NCBI GenBank assembly: GCA_935421135.1
Contig: OW285190.1
Location: forward strand, 8,442,501 to 8,506,500
From: Bugulina stolonifera
Lineage: Eukaryota > Bryozoa > Gymnolaemata > Cheilostomatida > Bugulidae
Direction of reading: 5' to 3'
DNA length: 64,000 bases
Made by a program: the position numbers and the translations under genes. This document shows positions 35,561-50,300 of the stretch, one piece after another (position 1 is the stretch's first letter; every line of letters starts with the position of its first letter). The notes under the pieces are model-generated. The model saw nothing but the letters and a program-made list of their open reading frames with translations. It made no database searches and was not told the DNA's origin.

Positions 35561-38500
35561 CAGTTACAGTGCTTACCAAAAGTTCAAGATCCCCTTTCAT
35601 TATATCCCTAATTGTCGATTTGAATTAAGATGCATAAGGATAAGTTTTAATGTAACCTTATTGCTGCAAAATCAACAAAATAATATAATAAGACACAAGA
35701 ATGACCAAAATATGTCAAATAATCAACAGAAATTCCCTCTACAGGATGCGTTGATTTTGGCCATCGTTTATTGTTATTAATAAAAGTAATTAAAAGACAA
35801 ATTCGGCTAGTAACAATTTAAAAAGACAAAGTAGACTAAACTGCCTATGTTTACTCTTCTGCAAACATTCACAAAAGTGGAGCCGTTAGCAGCAGCTTTT
35901 TGACGGGTCAATAGCTTCAGGCCATCGGGACCTTTTTGAATTGAATGAAAATGCCAAGTAGGCAAGTACTTTGTCTGAAATCTGTCTGAAATGATGCCAT
36001 AGATAATTCTATTTGTCGGGAGTGGATAAGTCTGAAGTGATTCAGTGCAGTGTATGTGCAGATTAAGATGCGTCAGAGACTGAAAACAAAATGGGGTGTA
36101 TTCATGATAATAATATCGGAAGTTTATCAAAGGCGAGAAGACAACTGAAAAATGTAAATCGTTTTATTATTTTCACTCTTTTATGATTCATATACATGCA
36201 TATGAAAATAATGTCAATGTCAATAATGCTACGTGTAAAATAATGAATTATTCATGGATAGGTGATATTGTATTTATGTACATGTACTTATTTTATTTAT
36301 TTATTTGTACTCAAATTGTAAGTTTTAAAATAATTATGCTCCATGTGGTATCAATGGTAACTTCGATCTGTCTTGGGTCTCACTCTGGGTATTTACATGT
36401 ACACTGCAATGAGTGATAATGCAGCATTTACCATAAATGTATATGATTGCAGTAACCACTGGTAACAGTGTATAAATGATGAAGCTTTTTCTGATCTTGG
36501 ACATTTTATGTACATCTCAAATCTGAAGTTGGTAAATAATTTTATTCCCTTTGTATCGTTCTATCAGCCATACACCATGAAGCTGTAATATTATTTCCTA
36601 GTAATTTGCATGATTGGAAGTGTGGCTTTGTAATGAATTACATTATAATATAGTGCATTAGTTGTGGATATGCTTTGGTTAGTGGTGAAACTATGGTTTG
36701 AGCTGATCAAAGATGGTAGGTAACAAGTACCTCTCTTTTTTTGTTGTGACCTGTTTTGCCTCCTTGACAGCTGAACAGAGAATGCATCTTGTCGAAGTCA
36801 TCTCCGCCAGTTTTCTGTTGCAGTCTAACATGATCCGCTGCCATAGGACCATAGGCCATAGTAGATGACAATATAATAGTGTCTTGCCTGTGTATAGGGT
36901 TTGGTCAGTAACCGAACTTCGAGCAGTTCGTTCAGCTGCGTCGTTATCATTGGATCCACAGTGCTAGAGATTACAAGTGTTGTATTTGTCGCTGTGGCAA
37001 TTGTACTTTTATTTTATTACTTGAATTACTGACATAGTGATTGGTCAAAAAGATTCAACTGTTCTCTCGTGCACTCGTGGTCTGTACCATCATGTTTTAC
37101 AAAGTATTTGCACCACCAAACAAAACCCTACCAGCTCACTACAGTGTGTAGAATTAGACAGGAATGATGCCAGGAATGATGCAGTCTTAGGTTTGTCCGT
37201 ACAGTGGACAAGGACTACTTGGCCTTTCCATAAGATACAAGGAATAATTTCAGGTGTGGCTATTTGGATTTGTTTAATTGTATCCAACATGAGTTGTTAT
37301 GATGGTGCTGAGTGCACCCATTCAACTTGTAGACCTATTCTTATACTAAGCTCAGGTTGAATAGAACTGTTTTTCACAGACAGTTGAATGACTACAACGC
37401 AGTTGACCCGATCTATTCAACTGAGGAATTTTGACCTCTTCTTCGTATTCAGTGTATAATGACTGTTGCTTACATTCTATAGTATATAAACAGTAGGAGT
37501 TAGGTATCTGAGAAGTTAGCGAATTATAGATTAGCATTTCTCATTCATATTGTTGGTTTAAAGTGGGAGTAGCACCAAAGACTGGGTAGTCTTCCTGAGT
37601 TGTCCCCTCTTGTATGAGCAGAGAAATATAATTGGAAACCAATTATGCTAAATTTAGTTCTCTATTTCTCTTTCAGTGCTAATATTGTTTTACCACAAGT
37701 AGTTATGTGTATTTTGGAAAAATACTGGAAAATAGGACACCCACTACCTCTATTCACTCATGGGAGTTTTTAGGAAATATGAAGAAGTTGTCTTATCAAT
37801 GATGTATGCCCTCAAATAAATGAGAAGTTTTCTTGCTAATTGCACTTTCTTGATGTTTAAAATTGAAAAGACAAGTGAATATAGGTGGCCAAGTATCATG
37901 TTATCAAAAGTGTAGAAGGAATTTATAAACTCTTGGTTAATAGAAAAGTTATTGAAAAAAAGCTTTTTCATGTGCTTTATAACAAGGTTAACTGGGTTAC
38001 TCAGATGACATAGACTGCCTTTGTTTGAGATCCATTTGTGGTAGATGACATCATCTGCTGTTGCACTGGCAGACCATTTTGAATAGCTCTAAGCAAGTAC
38101 TATTCAACCAGCTATTCAGCCTTTTGATTGGTTTTGGCCAATTTTGGAAATACTCCCTCTTTAAAAATCCCCACCCTTTTCTGACAATGGGCATTGAGAG
38201 GGCTTTGTGTTTACACATGAGTGTATTGAGCCACTACACACTATTACATCAGTGATAAGCTAGTAAAGAGGCTTTTATTTCTACTCCAACTGAGTGTAGA
38301 CTGTTTAGTACTGGAGCACACAAGTGTTAGCCAGTATAGACTGAGTACTGTTCTTCGGGAGTCAATACTGTCAAATTAATTATACATTGTGGATCTTATG
38401 CGCTGAGATAAGAAGCTTTTCGCACAGGATATACATACTACTTAGCTGCTGTCAATTGACTTCCAACGTGTACATCCAACAATAGGTGTCACTCACAACT

Positions 38501-41090
38501 GAAATGTAGTCAATTCTGATGACTCAGGATATTTTGGCTTATCCGACTTTGAAGTTGACATCATTTGCTCAAAGTATGTACATTACCAGTTATTTGGTAG
38601 TCTGCACATGTACATATACTTGTAGGTAGGCTCTATCAAATGTTATTGCTGATTAGGGTGTTGCAAATGTGGAGTGTATGGGAATTTTCTTTGTTTACAT
38701 TTACATGTAGACATCAGTTTTCAGGCATGAAATTATTTCCACCTGCATCAAAGTGACATACATGTAGTTATCTGTTCCCATTTGAAATATTGACTGCTGT
38801 CCTATCTTGTGCACTGATCGCTAATCATTTTGGAATTTTCTTAATTATACTTGTATCAAGGTACGTTATCCACACAGTATAACCATGATGTCAGTGTATA
38901 GTGCTTGTTAGTTTGGATTGATCTGTGTAAAAACCAATCCATGGTCGTTTAAATCATTTGGGGGTTATCAAAGAAATAGCGTAGAGCTAAAGCTAATTTG
39001 TTTTCAAACTCTTTGCCTGATATGCAGAAATACTGCAATCATAACATAGATCTGCCCAAAATGTACATGGAGAAAATGTTTCGATACTTTGTCATGGTTA
39101 TGTACCTCATTAGCACGTTACCCATTTTAATTGGTTTGGATGTTCTCATACTAATTGCCCATTTGTGTCCTTTGTACATATGGTACCTGATTAGAATATT
39201 GCTAGTTTGACAATGAATGTTCACTAAACTATATTAATATTTCTTGGCCGTAACATTGATGCTGCAAGTCAATAGTTGGCAACAATAAATTCTACTTGCC
39301 ATTCTAGCTTTATATGATAGGCCCAACAAATACACGTGTATGCATATTTAAAACACCAGCAATAAGTTTCTTTTATGAAAGCTTACATTTATACAATAAT
39401 TTCTTTTATTACATTTAATTTGTTAGTATCCAACCTATTGATTATCACAAACTTTCAAGCTTCAGTATAAGTTATTCCCAGGAGTGAAATACATATTATG
39501 TTGTGATCCAAGTTTGAGACGTGGTGATTCTCTACCAATATTTGTTGAATGATGCCATAACTCTGTTTTATCGTTGTTAAAGACATTATACTTGTAATGT
39601 TACTATTAATGACTAGTGAAAAGGGGTACCAACAGGTATTTAGACTACAATCATGTTATAATGGCAGTTTACTCCGTTCAACACACTTGGCTGCGGATTG
39701 CCAAACCCTATAGGCCTACTGAGTAGTTGATTTTCATAGCAATGCAGTCAGCGCTGCCCATGGCGTGGTTGGCTGTGTGACATAAGGTTGCAGTACTGTA
39801 ATGTAACCGAGCATTGCAACTTTCCTTACATAATTGATGGAGAGTATACATCATGGTTGTGTAATATACAGTATATTATACTCTATAGTATGGGGTCAGC
39901 TATATTTAAAAATTCGATACTGTGCATACAATCATGAAGACTTCAGTAAGAGGGTGACCGGAATGTTACAACATCATTGGGGAGATAAATCTGAATTTGT
40001 AAATCAATAACTTTGGATAATTTGGGGTTATTTTAGAATGAAGATTAGATAGTAAATGGAGAATGTGAACACTCTCTACCCAAAAACAACCTAATTGCTA
40101 CCCACTTCAATGTGAACCAGGCCTTGGTATTCCATCAGACAGGTTGCAGTTATATAAAATATTCTGCTATAATTGGGAAAAATCTCGGCAATGTATCCAA
40201 GACCCATTGCAATGTATCCAGGACCCAATGTAAACGCTGCTAGCGTATTTCTTAATCTAAGCATAGGCCGATTGGTTTCATCATTGGACTTCTAAGCTTC
40301 AGACTCGGTTGGTTGTATCTTTAGCATATAAATGGGTAGTTTAGGTATACGTGCATCAAAACCTGAAGAATTTCTAAAATTAAGCGTGGTAGAACTAATA
40401 AAATTCAATAAGCCTAGCCGATTCAGGTCTATGCCCCATAGCCATTAGCTTGTTTTTTATCAACTCTTTAGCCTTTTTAGATACACGAGTAGTTTGTCAA
40501 GCTACAGCAGCGCTATAGTAGACCTACATGTAGATATATAGTATTAATTTCTCAACTTTCACCCAGCCGAGTAAATTTCACATGGCTAAACAAATACTTA
40601 TGTTATCAAGTGCTATAACCTTTATCAGGTTTACTGTTCAGTAATACCATGAGGGAAAGTATCAAAGGAAAAACTGTATAGTAGTGCAGATGAAATGCTT
40701 TGCCATCTTTTTTCTCGCAGCGGAAATAACTACAAGTTCTACTATTATTCTTGGACATCTCTATATAACAGACAGAGTTAGAACGATCTGTACAACATAT
40801 AGGTTGACGTTACATACATATTAGTTATTTGAAAGCTTTCCTATTGAAAATGCTGTGTGGTGTGTGTGACAGATTTTTTAATTTCTGGATGTCTATTGTC
40901 CTGACAATTATACAATGACCTAGTCAGTATTAGTACAGAAACAGTACCTCTTACATCCCTTAAGTGGAAATAGAGGCTTAATATCTGCGAGGATGTAAGG
41001 CCTACAGATGGTGCACAGTCTATCCTAGCTAGAGATCTGGATTCGTAACATTGGGCTATTGCTTATTATCCGTTATAGACTGGATACAAG
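35561..41090. other. Gene-poor 5.5-kb stretch
   Basis: Short open frames here (for example about 37037-37360) lack splice partners, homology I can name, or coding character. The region holds the second copy of a dispersed repeat (38012-38165) and a small tandem GCAATGTATCCA duplication at about 40189-40230. Nothing else is recognised. The 5' UTR of the PTB-domain gene should lie near the right end. Confidence 0.5.
38012..38165 (+). repeat. Dispersed repeat, copy 2 (partner at 7650-7765)
   Basis: AGACTGCCTTTGTTTGAGAT, then GTGGTAGATGACATCATCTG, then TTGATTGGTTTTGGCCAATT, follow the same order as the copy near 7.65 kb and in the same orientation. The shared palindromic TGACGTCA/TGACATCA core is notable. 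Confidence 0.65.
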
Positions 41091-43479
41091 ATGGCTGTCT
41101 CCACGCATCGTAAGAACAGCAGCGGTCAGCCTACAGGTATTAGTCCTGCCGATCCTCATGATCTAGATGATATCATAGAGAGGCTGCATATTGGTACCCT
41201 AAAGAGGGAAAAGTTAAAGGTTGGTTCAGTAGCGAATACGTGTAAACCATGGTTATACCAATGGTTATTGTTGAACATGTTTTAATTAAAATGTTTGTAA
41301 GCCTACATTGTATGTGTACTTGGTTATAATGTTCTATTGCTGTCGTCAGTGATGTGATCCATATCAATCTCCTCCCTCGTCATCGAAGCTCCACATCAAT
41401 GGAGATATATGGAAATATAAGTATGTAACATTAGAGAAATAAAACTGAAGGTGCGCACCAGGTATTTTGGGTTAACATATAAATATCCGGTTGTCTAGTA
41501 TTATACATAATGTAAACTAAAGTGATTGGTGGATATGTATGTTTAAGTTATGTAGTTTTGTATATGTATGCAGTACACACCCATCCACTTGGAGAGATCC
41601 CTTTGATATGTGATACATTGATTGCTACTCCCTTCATTCAAATTATTGTAATATGAAGGTGACAGTCAATACAGTAGCCTAGCCCTGGCTCTTCGGAATT
41701 TCTAAGATGCTTAGGAAGACGAATTTTGCCCTCTATTATGCATAGGCCTATGCCTTGAGAAGTTATTCGTGCAAGTAACAAGTGTACTTTTACAGATTCA
41801 GATATATAAAATATAAGGCACTGCAGTGTGACAGGGAATATTGTATGACTATTAGCTAATATTAATTCCTAGTATCATCACTGGGCCGTCAGTTCAATGT
41901 TTTTTGTTTGTCCTCAAATTTATCATTCGTACTACTGTATTCTGACAGAATTAAGCAATGCGTCTATAGTTTATGCCTGTATCATTTGAGTATTATCCTC
42001 TGCTATTGGAACCCTCAGGTTAAAATGCATATATAAGTGCTGATATATAATACAAAAAGACATGATAATCGCACACTGTGATATACAATGCAGGATTCCA
42101 GTTCAATTAGCCGAGTTCTTGGTCATTTTAGGCAAGAAGGTCTATTGTGGTGGATGCTGACATGCCCGCACTAACTCACGATGAAGCCGAGGCTCTGGCC
42201 AGAAGTGAAACCTATTCTGTTACCTCAGAGGATAGCTCCAAAGATAGGAAGGTAGTCAGAAGACGGACGAGCGCATCTAGTCGAGATAGTGGCTCTGGTA
42301 GTCTAGGTAAGTTCACTGAAAAACCACGGATAAGTAAATCACAATTATATGAACTTAGTAGGCTAATAATATTGTGTGTTAGAGTTTGATAGAGTGACTT
42401 GTTCTTCTGAATTATGCATTTTCTCATGCAATTTGGTTGTTAATTATAATCTAGCCCATGTGATTGTAATCTCAACAGTATTTTACTTTGTTTTTTCAAA
42501 AATGTTTCACCAATGTTTTGCCTGTCAATTGTTAATCGACCAATAGCCTATTATGTTTTCAGTCTTTGCTTTTGCAACCTTTCGATCTATTTAAACCAAT
42601 GAGGATTGCACCTATTTCCAAATATTATGTAAAATTTCATATATAGATCTGTGTTCACATGCGAGTAAAACAACAGTATTATGGTACTCTGAGTAGTTGT
42701 ATGTTGTAGGCAATGATCCTAGTCCCAGACCAAGGCAGAAAGTAATAAAACCAAAACCGAAAGTAAAAGATCAGGAGATACAGACCACATTTGGTAAAAC
42801 TGAACAACACAAACTACAAGACGTCTATGCAGCTGAAGAAGGAATATTATCACATGCTAAACCCCCAGACGATAAAGCGAACCATCAGAAAGGATCAAGA
42901 CTATCAAAACTCTTCAAATCTAGTAAAAAAACTGATGAAAATCATAATGCATATTCGGGTGGCGAATCGTACCCAACTTTACCTCAGACCTTTATAGTTA
43001 AGTACATGGGCAATAAACCTTCCAAGGGCTATGGTGGCGCTAAATACATCCAAGCTCCCGTGGAGGAGGTAGTAGAAGCAGTCAATCAACTAGCTAAGGG
43101 CTCAGACTTGCCTCTTGTCAGACTCGAGGTGACTGAAGACGGACTAAATATGGTTCCACATAAGCGGAATAAAGTAAAATCTTTTGAGAATGTTACTATA
43201 CCCATTAAGTACATTTCTTATGGTTCACAAGATCAAAATTACCCTCGGATATTCTGCTTCATAATGGTCAGGGAAATGTCTTCGAGAAGTAAAAAGTTGG
43301 ACTGTCACGTGTATGCTTGTGATTCGTCTAAAAGTGCTCGTAAAGTAGCCTCCTGTTTAGCTTTGGCATTCCATTTATATCAGGAGAAAATGGAGGGACA
43401 GCCAGCTCAGTATACTGCTCCCATAAAACCCTCTTCAAGTGATGTAGATATTGATGCCCAGTCATCCTATGAAGTTTAA
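41091..43479 (+). CDS. PTB/PID-domain adaptor protein, 3 exons, 357 aa
   Basis: Exons 41091-41219, 42132-42306 and 42710-43479 (phases 0, 1). The N-terminal half is Ser/Arg-rich and probably disordered (SSKDRKVVRRRTSASSRDSG), with many potential phosphorylation sites. The PTB fold covers residues about 196-328: it opens with TFIVKYMGNKPSKGYGGAKY, includes VTIPIKYISYGSQDQNYPRI and FCFIMVREM, and closes on the long helix KSARKVASCLALAFHLYQEK. The strand KLDCHVYACDS preceding that helix resembles PID1, NOS1AP and FAM43 type PTB domains. Such proteins dock on NPxY-type tails of membrane receptors as cytoplasmic adaptors. I do not assign an orthologue. The first donor (AAG|GTTGGT) is weak, so an extra small exon between exons 1 and 2 is possible. 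AATAAAAT near 43743 is a likely poly(A) signal. Confidence 0.88.
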
Positions 43480-44325
43480 TAATTATAACCATCAGCTAGT
43501 TTTTTTATAGTTACAGAAATTATTGAAGTAGTGATGTTAATTTCTTGGGGATAAACCTTTTATTTTTAATCGTGCAAGTTCTGCTCATCAATAACAATAT
43601 TATACCATTTGCTCATTCCTGGATTTCAACAAATTCACTAAAATTCTTTTACCTGTAACAACCTTCCACTTTCTATTTTATAAGTTAGCAAGTACACCAG
43701 CAGTGTACGTTTCTGATAGTCAAATTAATTTTGTACATTTATAATAAAATATTGATGCAAGTAAAAAGTATTGCTGTCTTCTTTAACAATTTGAATATTA
43801 CAGTTCCCATATTATTTGATAAACATTAATGTAGTAAACTTGTGGACTATGTTGCAAAAATAACTGGGATATTGCTTGGTTCGAAGAACCCTAGCTCTCT
43901 TTTCTCAGACCATGTAATGGAACTTTGGTGGGCACTTCTTGAGCAAGTTGGCCTATGCCTGAAAGTTAGGTCACAAAGACAATAAAAATGTTATTTTAGT
44001 ACAACTCATGCCATCAGAACTAGGGGTGAATCAGCCCTTTTGGCCAATAGAAGATAAGCTCTAACTGCAAATGGAGATGCAGTTGTATTAAAGTTACATA
44101 TAAAATCTAGCACACCATACATTTACTGTGGATATATTAGTTCAATTACAAGAATATCTATCCTACAACAATATACATTATTTACAGAAAAATAAATACT
44201 AGCACATAAAATTTACAAATACAATATTCAATATAGTACAGCATAATTGTATCAAAACAGATCTACTGATAAAAAATAATAAAATATAAATAGTACAAAG
44301 CAAAAAACTTTCCTCGAACAAATGT
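43480..44325. other. Convergent intergenic region
   Basis: The 3' ends of the plus-strand PTB gene and the minus-strand CARF-like gene face each other across about 850 bp. No gene is seen inside. The CARF-like stop codon itself overlaps an AATAAA (minus-strand GAATAAACA). Confidence 0.6.
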
Positions 44326-47300
44326 TTATTCATTAGTCAACTTGGCTACTTGTTGTAAGAAGGATTGATCATCGTGACGATGAAGCTCGAGATAATGTCT
44401 CTGCTGTTGCTGGGAGACTTGACCGTACATACTGCTTATATAACTGCTGGTGTTGGTATGGTTGTGTAACTGGTAGTTATCTGCTGATGACAAGATATTG
44501 GTGACCTGTAGAGGTATAGTACCTGGGTTACCCATGTGGATGAGAGTATGGGTGGGCGCTGCAGTCTGTTGTATTGCTGACGTCTGCATCACTTGCTGAC
44601 TCATCATTCCGCTTTGACTGTGATGAGGAACAAGATTTGAAGCGATTGGTTGATGATTGTATTTATTCGTAGATACTTGATGCTGGTCTGCTGTTCCTGT
44701 AATTTGGCCAACCGTAGGTACTACAGTATTCAACTCTGTGGAGCATAAAGGTAACATGTTGACATCATTGCAAATATGCTTACTAGGGGATGGTGCCCCA
44801 TTAGTCACCGTTAGTAATTGCTGCTCTGTTCGCAGATTATCTGAGACATTGTGAGAACTTGATGTCGTTTCTAGAGGTTGTTGTTGAGGTATTGAAGTTG
44901 AGAGTTCATTGAGAGCAGTAGCAGTTACACTTGAACCTTCCACAGAATTTCTCAAACCATTTAAAATGGACTGCAGGTTATTGACCAGTGACCAAGTGTG
45001 GTCATTAGATGGCACCACATAGCTGAGCCTGTTAAACTCTCTCAATGTATCTCTAAGAGTAACTCCTAGATCTTTGGGTTCAGAAGAGGTTACGGTCGTC
45101 TGATTTCGATTTCGCTTCCCTCTTGATCGTACGGTCTTCTTTCCAGCCTCTCTAACCACTATTGTAGACTCTAAAAAGCGTAATAATAATTATTATAAAA
45201 TCAAAAGATGGCCTGAAAGATTGATGGAAGGTCTTGCTATAACTGATGGCAGATTAATAGCACATTGCTGAATTGCTAGGAGTTGTGTTTTCAATAAATT
45301 ATGGGAACTGTGAAGAGACAACTCCAAAATTATAAACATTACCCAGACAGTAAACACTTACAAAACCGTGAAGGTTTAAACTCTTCGCACACTGGCTGTT
45401 TTAGGTTATCTATAACCTTGTGACAGATCAGACTGCTATAATGTGATTTGCACTAACAGTCTATTCTTTTGAGCGTGATAAACAGATGCATTTACAAGAT
45501 TACATTAAACATTTATGACCAACATACTTGCAAGATCTATATGTTGTGTCATAATCTTTCAGATATGTGTGTGTATAAGTACATTATCCTGCATCTACAC
45601 ACAAGTCTACCATTATATAATATATATATTTACATGAATGTTGTGCAATGCAAGCCTATTACAACATCATATTGTAATTTGATAGAAATGAGGGGACACA
45701 ACTCAAAGTTCACATATATTTCCACACCCAACACATTTCTGACGTATGTAAGTAGACACTTACGTGGGAACGCTGCTTGAAGAATGTTGAGAAGCAAATG
45801 GGACTTATCATGCTCTACCAGCCATTCCGAGGGAGACCATGTAGGATTCAGCTGCAGCAGTTTACTTATAACTTCCGTCAAATCACTATTATCCTCCAGT
45901 ATGAATGTGCACACGGTTTGGGGAGATGTACCTGCTTGTAATTTTACCTGCAGAGTGAATCAACAAAAGTAGTCACCAACTTTTAATACTTTAAGATTGA
46001 TAACTATTCCATGCAGAAATAGATGTTGATGTTGCGTGATCTATTGTCAAGGAAAGCAATGTCCAATGGAAGTTTGTATCAATTAGCCAATTAGGATAAC
46101 TACCTCTTACTATTCTGACACTACCTACTTTGCACAAGTTGTAGTTTTATCAGATAAGTAAGTAAGTACACATGGTGAATACTAGCATTAGGTGCTACTT
46201 ACAAAGAACATGGGCAGGGAAGACTTCTTAGCGCGATACCTGACCTCTATAGAGCATGTAGCCTTAGGGTTGACTTTGAGCAGCCACTGCTGATCCTGAG
46301 TTTGATGAAAATAAAACAGCTTACTACTTCCCTCAACCGATGGTCTGAACAACAGGCTATCAGATGGATTCTCACGCTGCAGATTTTCATACAGTTGCTG
46401 CAGGTTTTCAGTGCTTTGTGTTGAGCTCCTGAGGTGAATATATTAATTATTATACAATGTATATACATTGTACAGGTTGTTCAAAAAAAGCAAATTTTCA
46501 TACATGACACTACGAATCAAATATTCTTACCTTTGATTCCCATAAAATGTAAACAACTGAATACCAACATCATCTAAACTCAACAGTCAATAGACATGTG
46601 AAAGGTAGCAGATAAATACAAATTATATAGACCTACTAACATCAGGGAAGCCATTGCTTTCTGTATATGATTTGACAAATCCCTTGATAGAGGATAGTAT
46701 CGTCTGTTGTCTTTGTCAGGCAGAGGTTTGCCAGCAAAAATGTGCACAACATAGTCATCAAGACGGGGCTTCATATTCTCTACATGTATGACACCCTCAC
46801 TCACTAGCTTATGCATGTGGGAGATGAGTCTACGATCCACAGGCTGATTGGTGCCCGCTGCCTACAAACATTCAGCAAAGATGCATATCAAGCAAAAAAC
46901 TTGCACAAAAGCTCCTCCCCTACGCAGGGCGATACCTAAGCTCCTCCCCTACGCAGGGCGATACCTAAGCTCCTCCCCTACGCAGGGTGATACCTATGAT
47001 GAGCCTTGTGAAAACAAAAGACTAAATCTGAGCAACTTTGCGGAAAAATTCTCATTGTTTAAAGTACTACTGAAATCATGCCTTTTCATGTAGCAATTAT
47101 GCTATATAGGTTATTATTTTTCAATATATGCAACAAAAATTCATATAACATAATCAGTTTGTCTGTTTTCTGCAAATGGAAAACACTGCAAGCCCTCATT
47201 CTGCCATATTGAATTACAAAGGATGTAAACTTTGTTTACTCTGTAACTGTGGAAACAAAATGGAAGTTGTTACATAACAAAGCCTAGCCAATTAAATTAG

Positions 47301-50300
47301 TGTGGTTAATTTAGCTGAAATTCCAGCATAGGTAATGGGTGGGAATTAATGCTAGCAGTACCCAATGCCTCCATGTAATCTGCTATTCCAAGTCTAGGCT
47401 TCAAACAGAAACTTGGATCTAGTTAATCACTGTGTATTTGGTAAAATTTTGCTTGTTACAACAGAGTACCTCACTTCTGCCATGTTTGCTTGTTTTATGT
47501 GCATTTGCTTACTACAGCATGTGGCCCCAAATGATGTATGCCACACTTACACCACTTTCAATTGGCTTGAATAACTGTTGCATTACTTCCTATCTCTCCA
47601 TTGAAATATTTATTTGTATTAGAGTGCAGTACATTTTAATGTACAGTAATACAATGCATGCACATTGTAATACATGTACATGTACATGCTGATTAGACCA
47701 TAACGCAGTATAATGTTATTATATACATGTAGTTATACTATATCTACAATGTATATGCTGTGTTTATAATTCAATGTAATATAACATATTATAGTCTATC
47801 TAGTATATACTACAAAATGTATATAGTATCTACTCTATATTTTCATGCAAGCACTACTGTATATCTGTACCTACATGTACATGATTTGTATTAATAAGTA
47901 ACATGGTTGAACATATTTATAATCTCAAACAGGTCTGGATGTTCATGTAGGTCTATATAACAATTATTACATGCATATTATATTGCCACTTGTAATTTAA
48001 ATATCAAAATTATTTTGCATGTATACATGTATTACACTAACACTATCTGCTTGTATTATATTACTACGACATAGTCGTGGGCCCTCAACAAGCTTTCGTG
48101 AGGAACTATGGGATTTTTGTCTCAATATCCTCACTCACAGCTTCCTTTGCTTGCTGTAATAGTCCTTGATTATATTGTATCATTCAATGGCTGGTCATAT
48201 TATTGAGAAAACCATAGGATTACATAAGCCAAATAATTACAGAAAGCTCATAGCTGTGATTTTAGTGTAAGTATGAAGCACCTGGTAACGCCCCTACACA
48301 GGACTATAATTAGAGAGCCAAGCTATGGGCCTTCACACGTCATACAGGATGTGGACAACACCCCTGTAACTTGGGACTTCCTTTTACAGAACCCACTTTT
48401 CACGATAATTTTATATGCTGGCATATCCCAGCCCAAATTATTTTCAGAGTTTTAATAAAGTGAATATAGCAGCCTCAGGGGTTAAAGTTTAGATATACCA
48501 AACAAAATATTATCATTTCTGTAGCCCTTTAAGGCTATAGGGTCTGTGATGATGGTCACAATTATGTATTATGTTGACATCACAATCAGCAGAGGTTAAT
48601 ATTATCACCAGTGACTTGGAAACCTGCTGCCTTAGTTAGGCCTCACCTGTCCGACCTCATGACCTTGATGGGCCTCAATCCGTGGAAACGAGAGATGAAA
48701 CTGCCTCTCTGTCTTCAGTTTCTTCCCTCCCTCCAACAGAGATCTGATACGAGCAGATGTCCGATCTCGAAGTCGCCTCTGGGCATTGTGCTTAACCTAC
48801 AGTAGCAATATGTACATGTACATGTAGCCTGTGGAGAAGTTCAAGAGAAAGCAATTTCTACATACTAAACAGATTGTACACATCTTCATGACTGTGTGAA
48901 TAGTTGGTAACAACACTACTTATACTGCTTTGCCTGGTAATCAAAATCAAGTGTATAGTTTTGTAACAGTGCTCGCAGAATGCTGGTAATCACTTGGATA
49001 AAACCATGTGCCAGCAAAATTCATTTGCACAACAATAACTGGATACTTGTTCTTACATATGCATCAGACTTGGTCGGGTCTTGGAGGGATGGAAGGTCAT
49101 GATCACCGTCGACAGCGCCCCCAATGCCGAACTCGGAATATACCAGGATGTCTCGAATCTTTATCTTCGCAGGGCAATCTGTTTTGAGCTGTTCTGACTT
49201 GCGTACACTGTTTATTCTCAGCTGCTCTCCACAACTTACGAGGCACTGTAAAAATATGTAGTAGAACTACTCAACCTATTATCGCACTAAAACTAACAGA
49301 AATGTTTGTAAGATATAAATATTACATGGCTCTGGCAGGCATTGTTTATACCATACAATGTATATTTACTTTAGAGTATATTATCAGTTAAAGGGCTACA
49401 GAAATGATAATATTTTGTTTGGTATATCTAAACTTAAAGCCCTGAGGCTGCTATATTCACTTTATCAAAGCCCTGAAATAGTTTGGGCTGGGATATGCCA
49501 GCATATAAAATTATCATGAAAAGTGGGTTCTGGAAAAGGAAGTCCCAAGTTACAGGGGTGTTGCCCACATCCTGTATGACGTGTGAAGGCCCATAGCTTG
49601 GCTCTCTAATTATAGCCCTGTGTAGGGGAGTTACCAGGTGCCCCATACTTACACTGCAATCTCACAGCTATGAGCTTTCTGTAATTATTTGGCTTATGTA
49701 ATCCTATGGTTTTCTCAATAATATGACCAGCCATTGAGTAATGCAGTACAAGCTGGGCAAGCAAAGGAAGCTATGAGTGAGGATATTGAGACAAAAAATC
49801 CTGTAGTTGCTGACCAAAGCTTGTTGAGGGCTATGGCTATGTTGTAGTAATATAACACTTCTGCAGATATTGTTAGTATAATACATGTATACATGCAAAA
49901 TAATTTTGATATTTAAATTACAAGTGGCAATGTAATATGCATGTAATAATTGTTATATAGACCTACATGTGCATCCAGACCTGTTTGAGATTATAAATAT
50001 GTTCAACCATGTTACTTATTAATACAAATCATGTACATGTGGGTACAGATATACCATAGTACTTGCATGAAAATATAGAGTAGATACTATATAGTATATA
50101 CATTTTGTAGTATATACTAGATAGACTATAATATGTTATATTACCATAATTATAAACACAGTATACATATAGTATAACTACTGTATATAATAACATTTTA
50201 CTGCGTTATGGTCTAATACAGTATCAGTATGTACATGTATTACAACGTGCATGCATTGTATTACTGTACATTAAAATGTACTGCACTCTAATAGAAATAA

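Noticed and set aside
37037..37360. 107-aa plus-strand ORF
   Set aside because: No recognisable motif, no splice partner and no coding character beyond being open.
47432..47692. Protein-like frame in the left arm, repeated in the right arm (50224-50478)
   Set aside because: The two frames are similar only because the arms are copies. The peptide has no domain, and neighbouring frames in the arms are broken, so I treat it as non-coding repeat.
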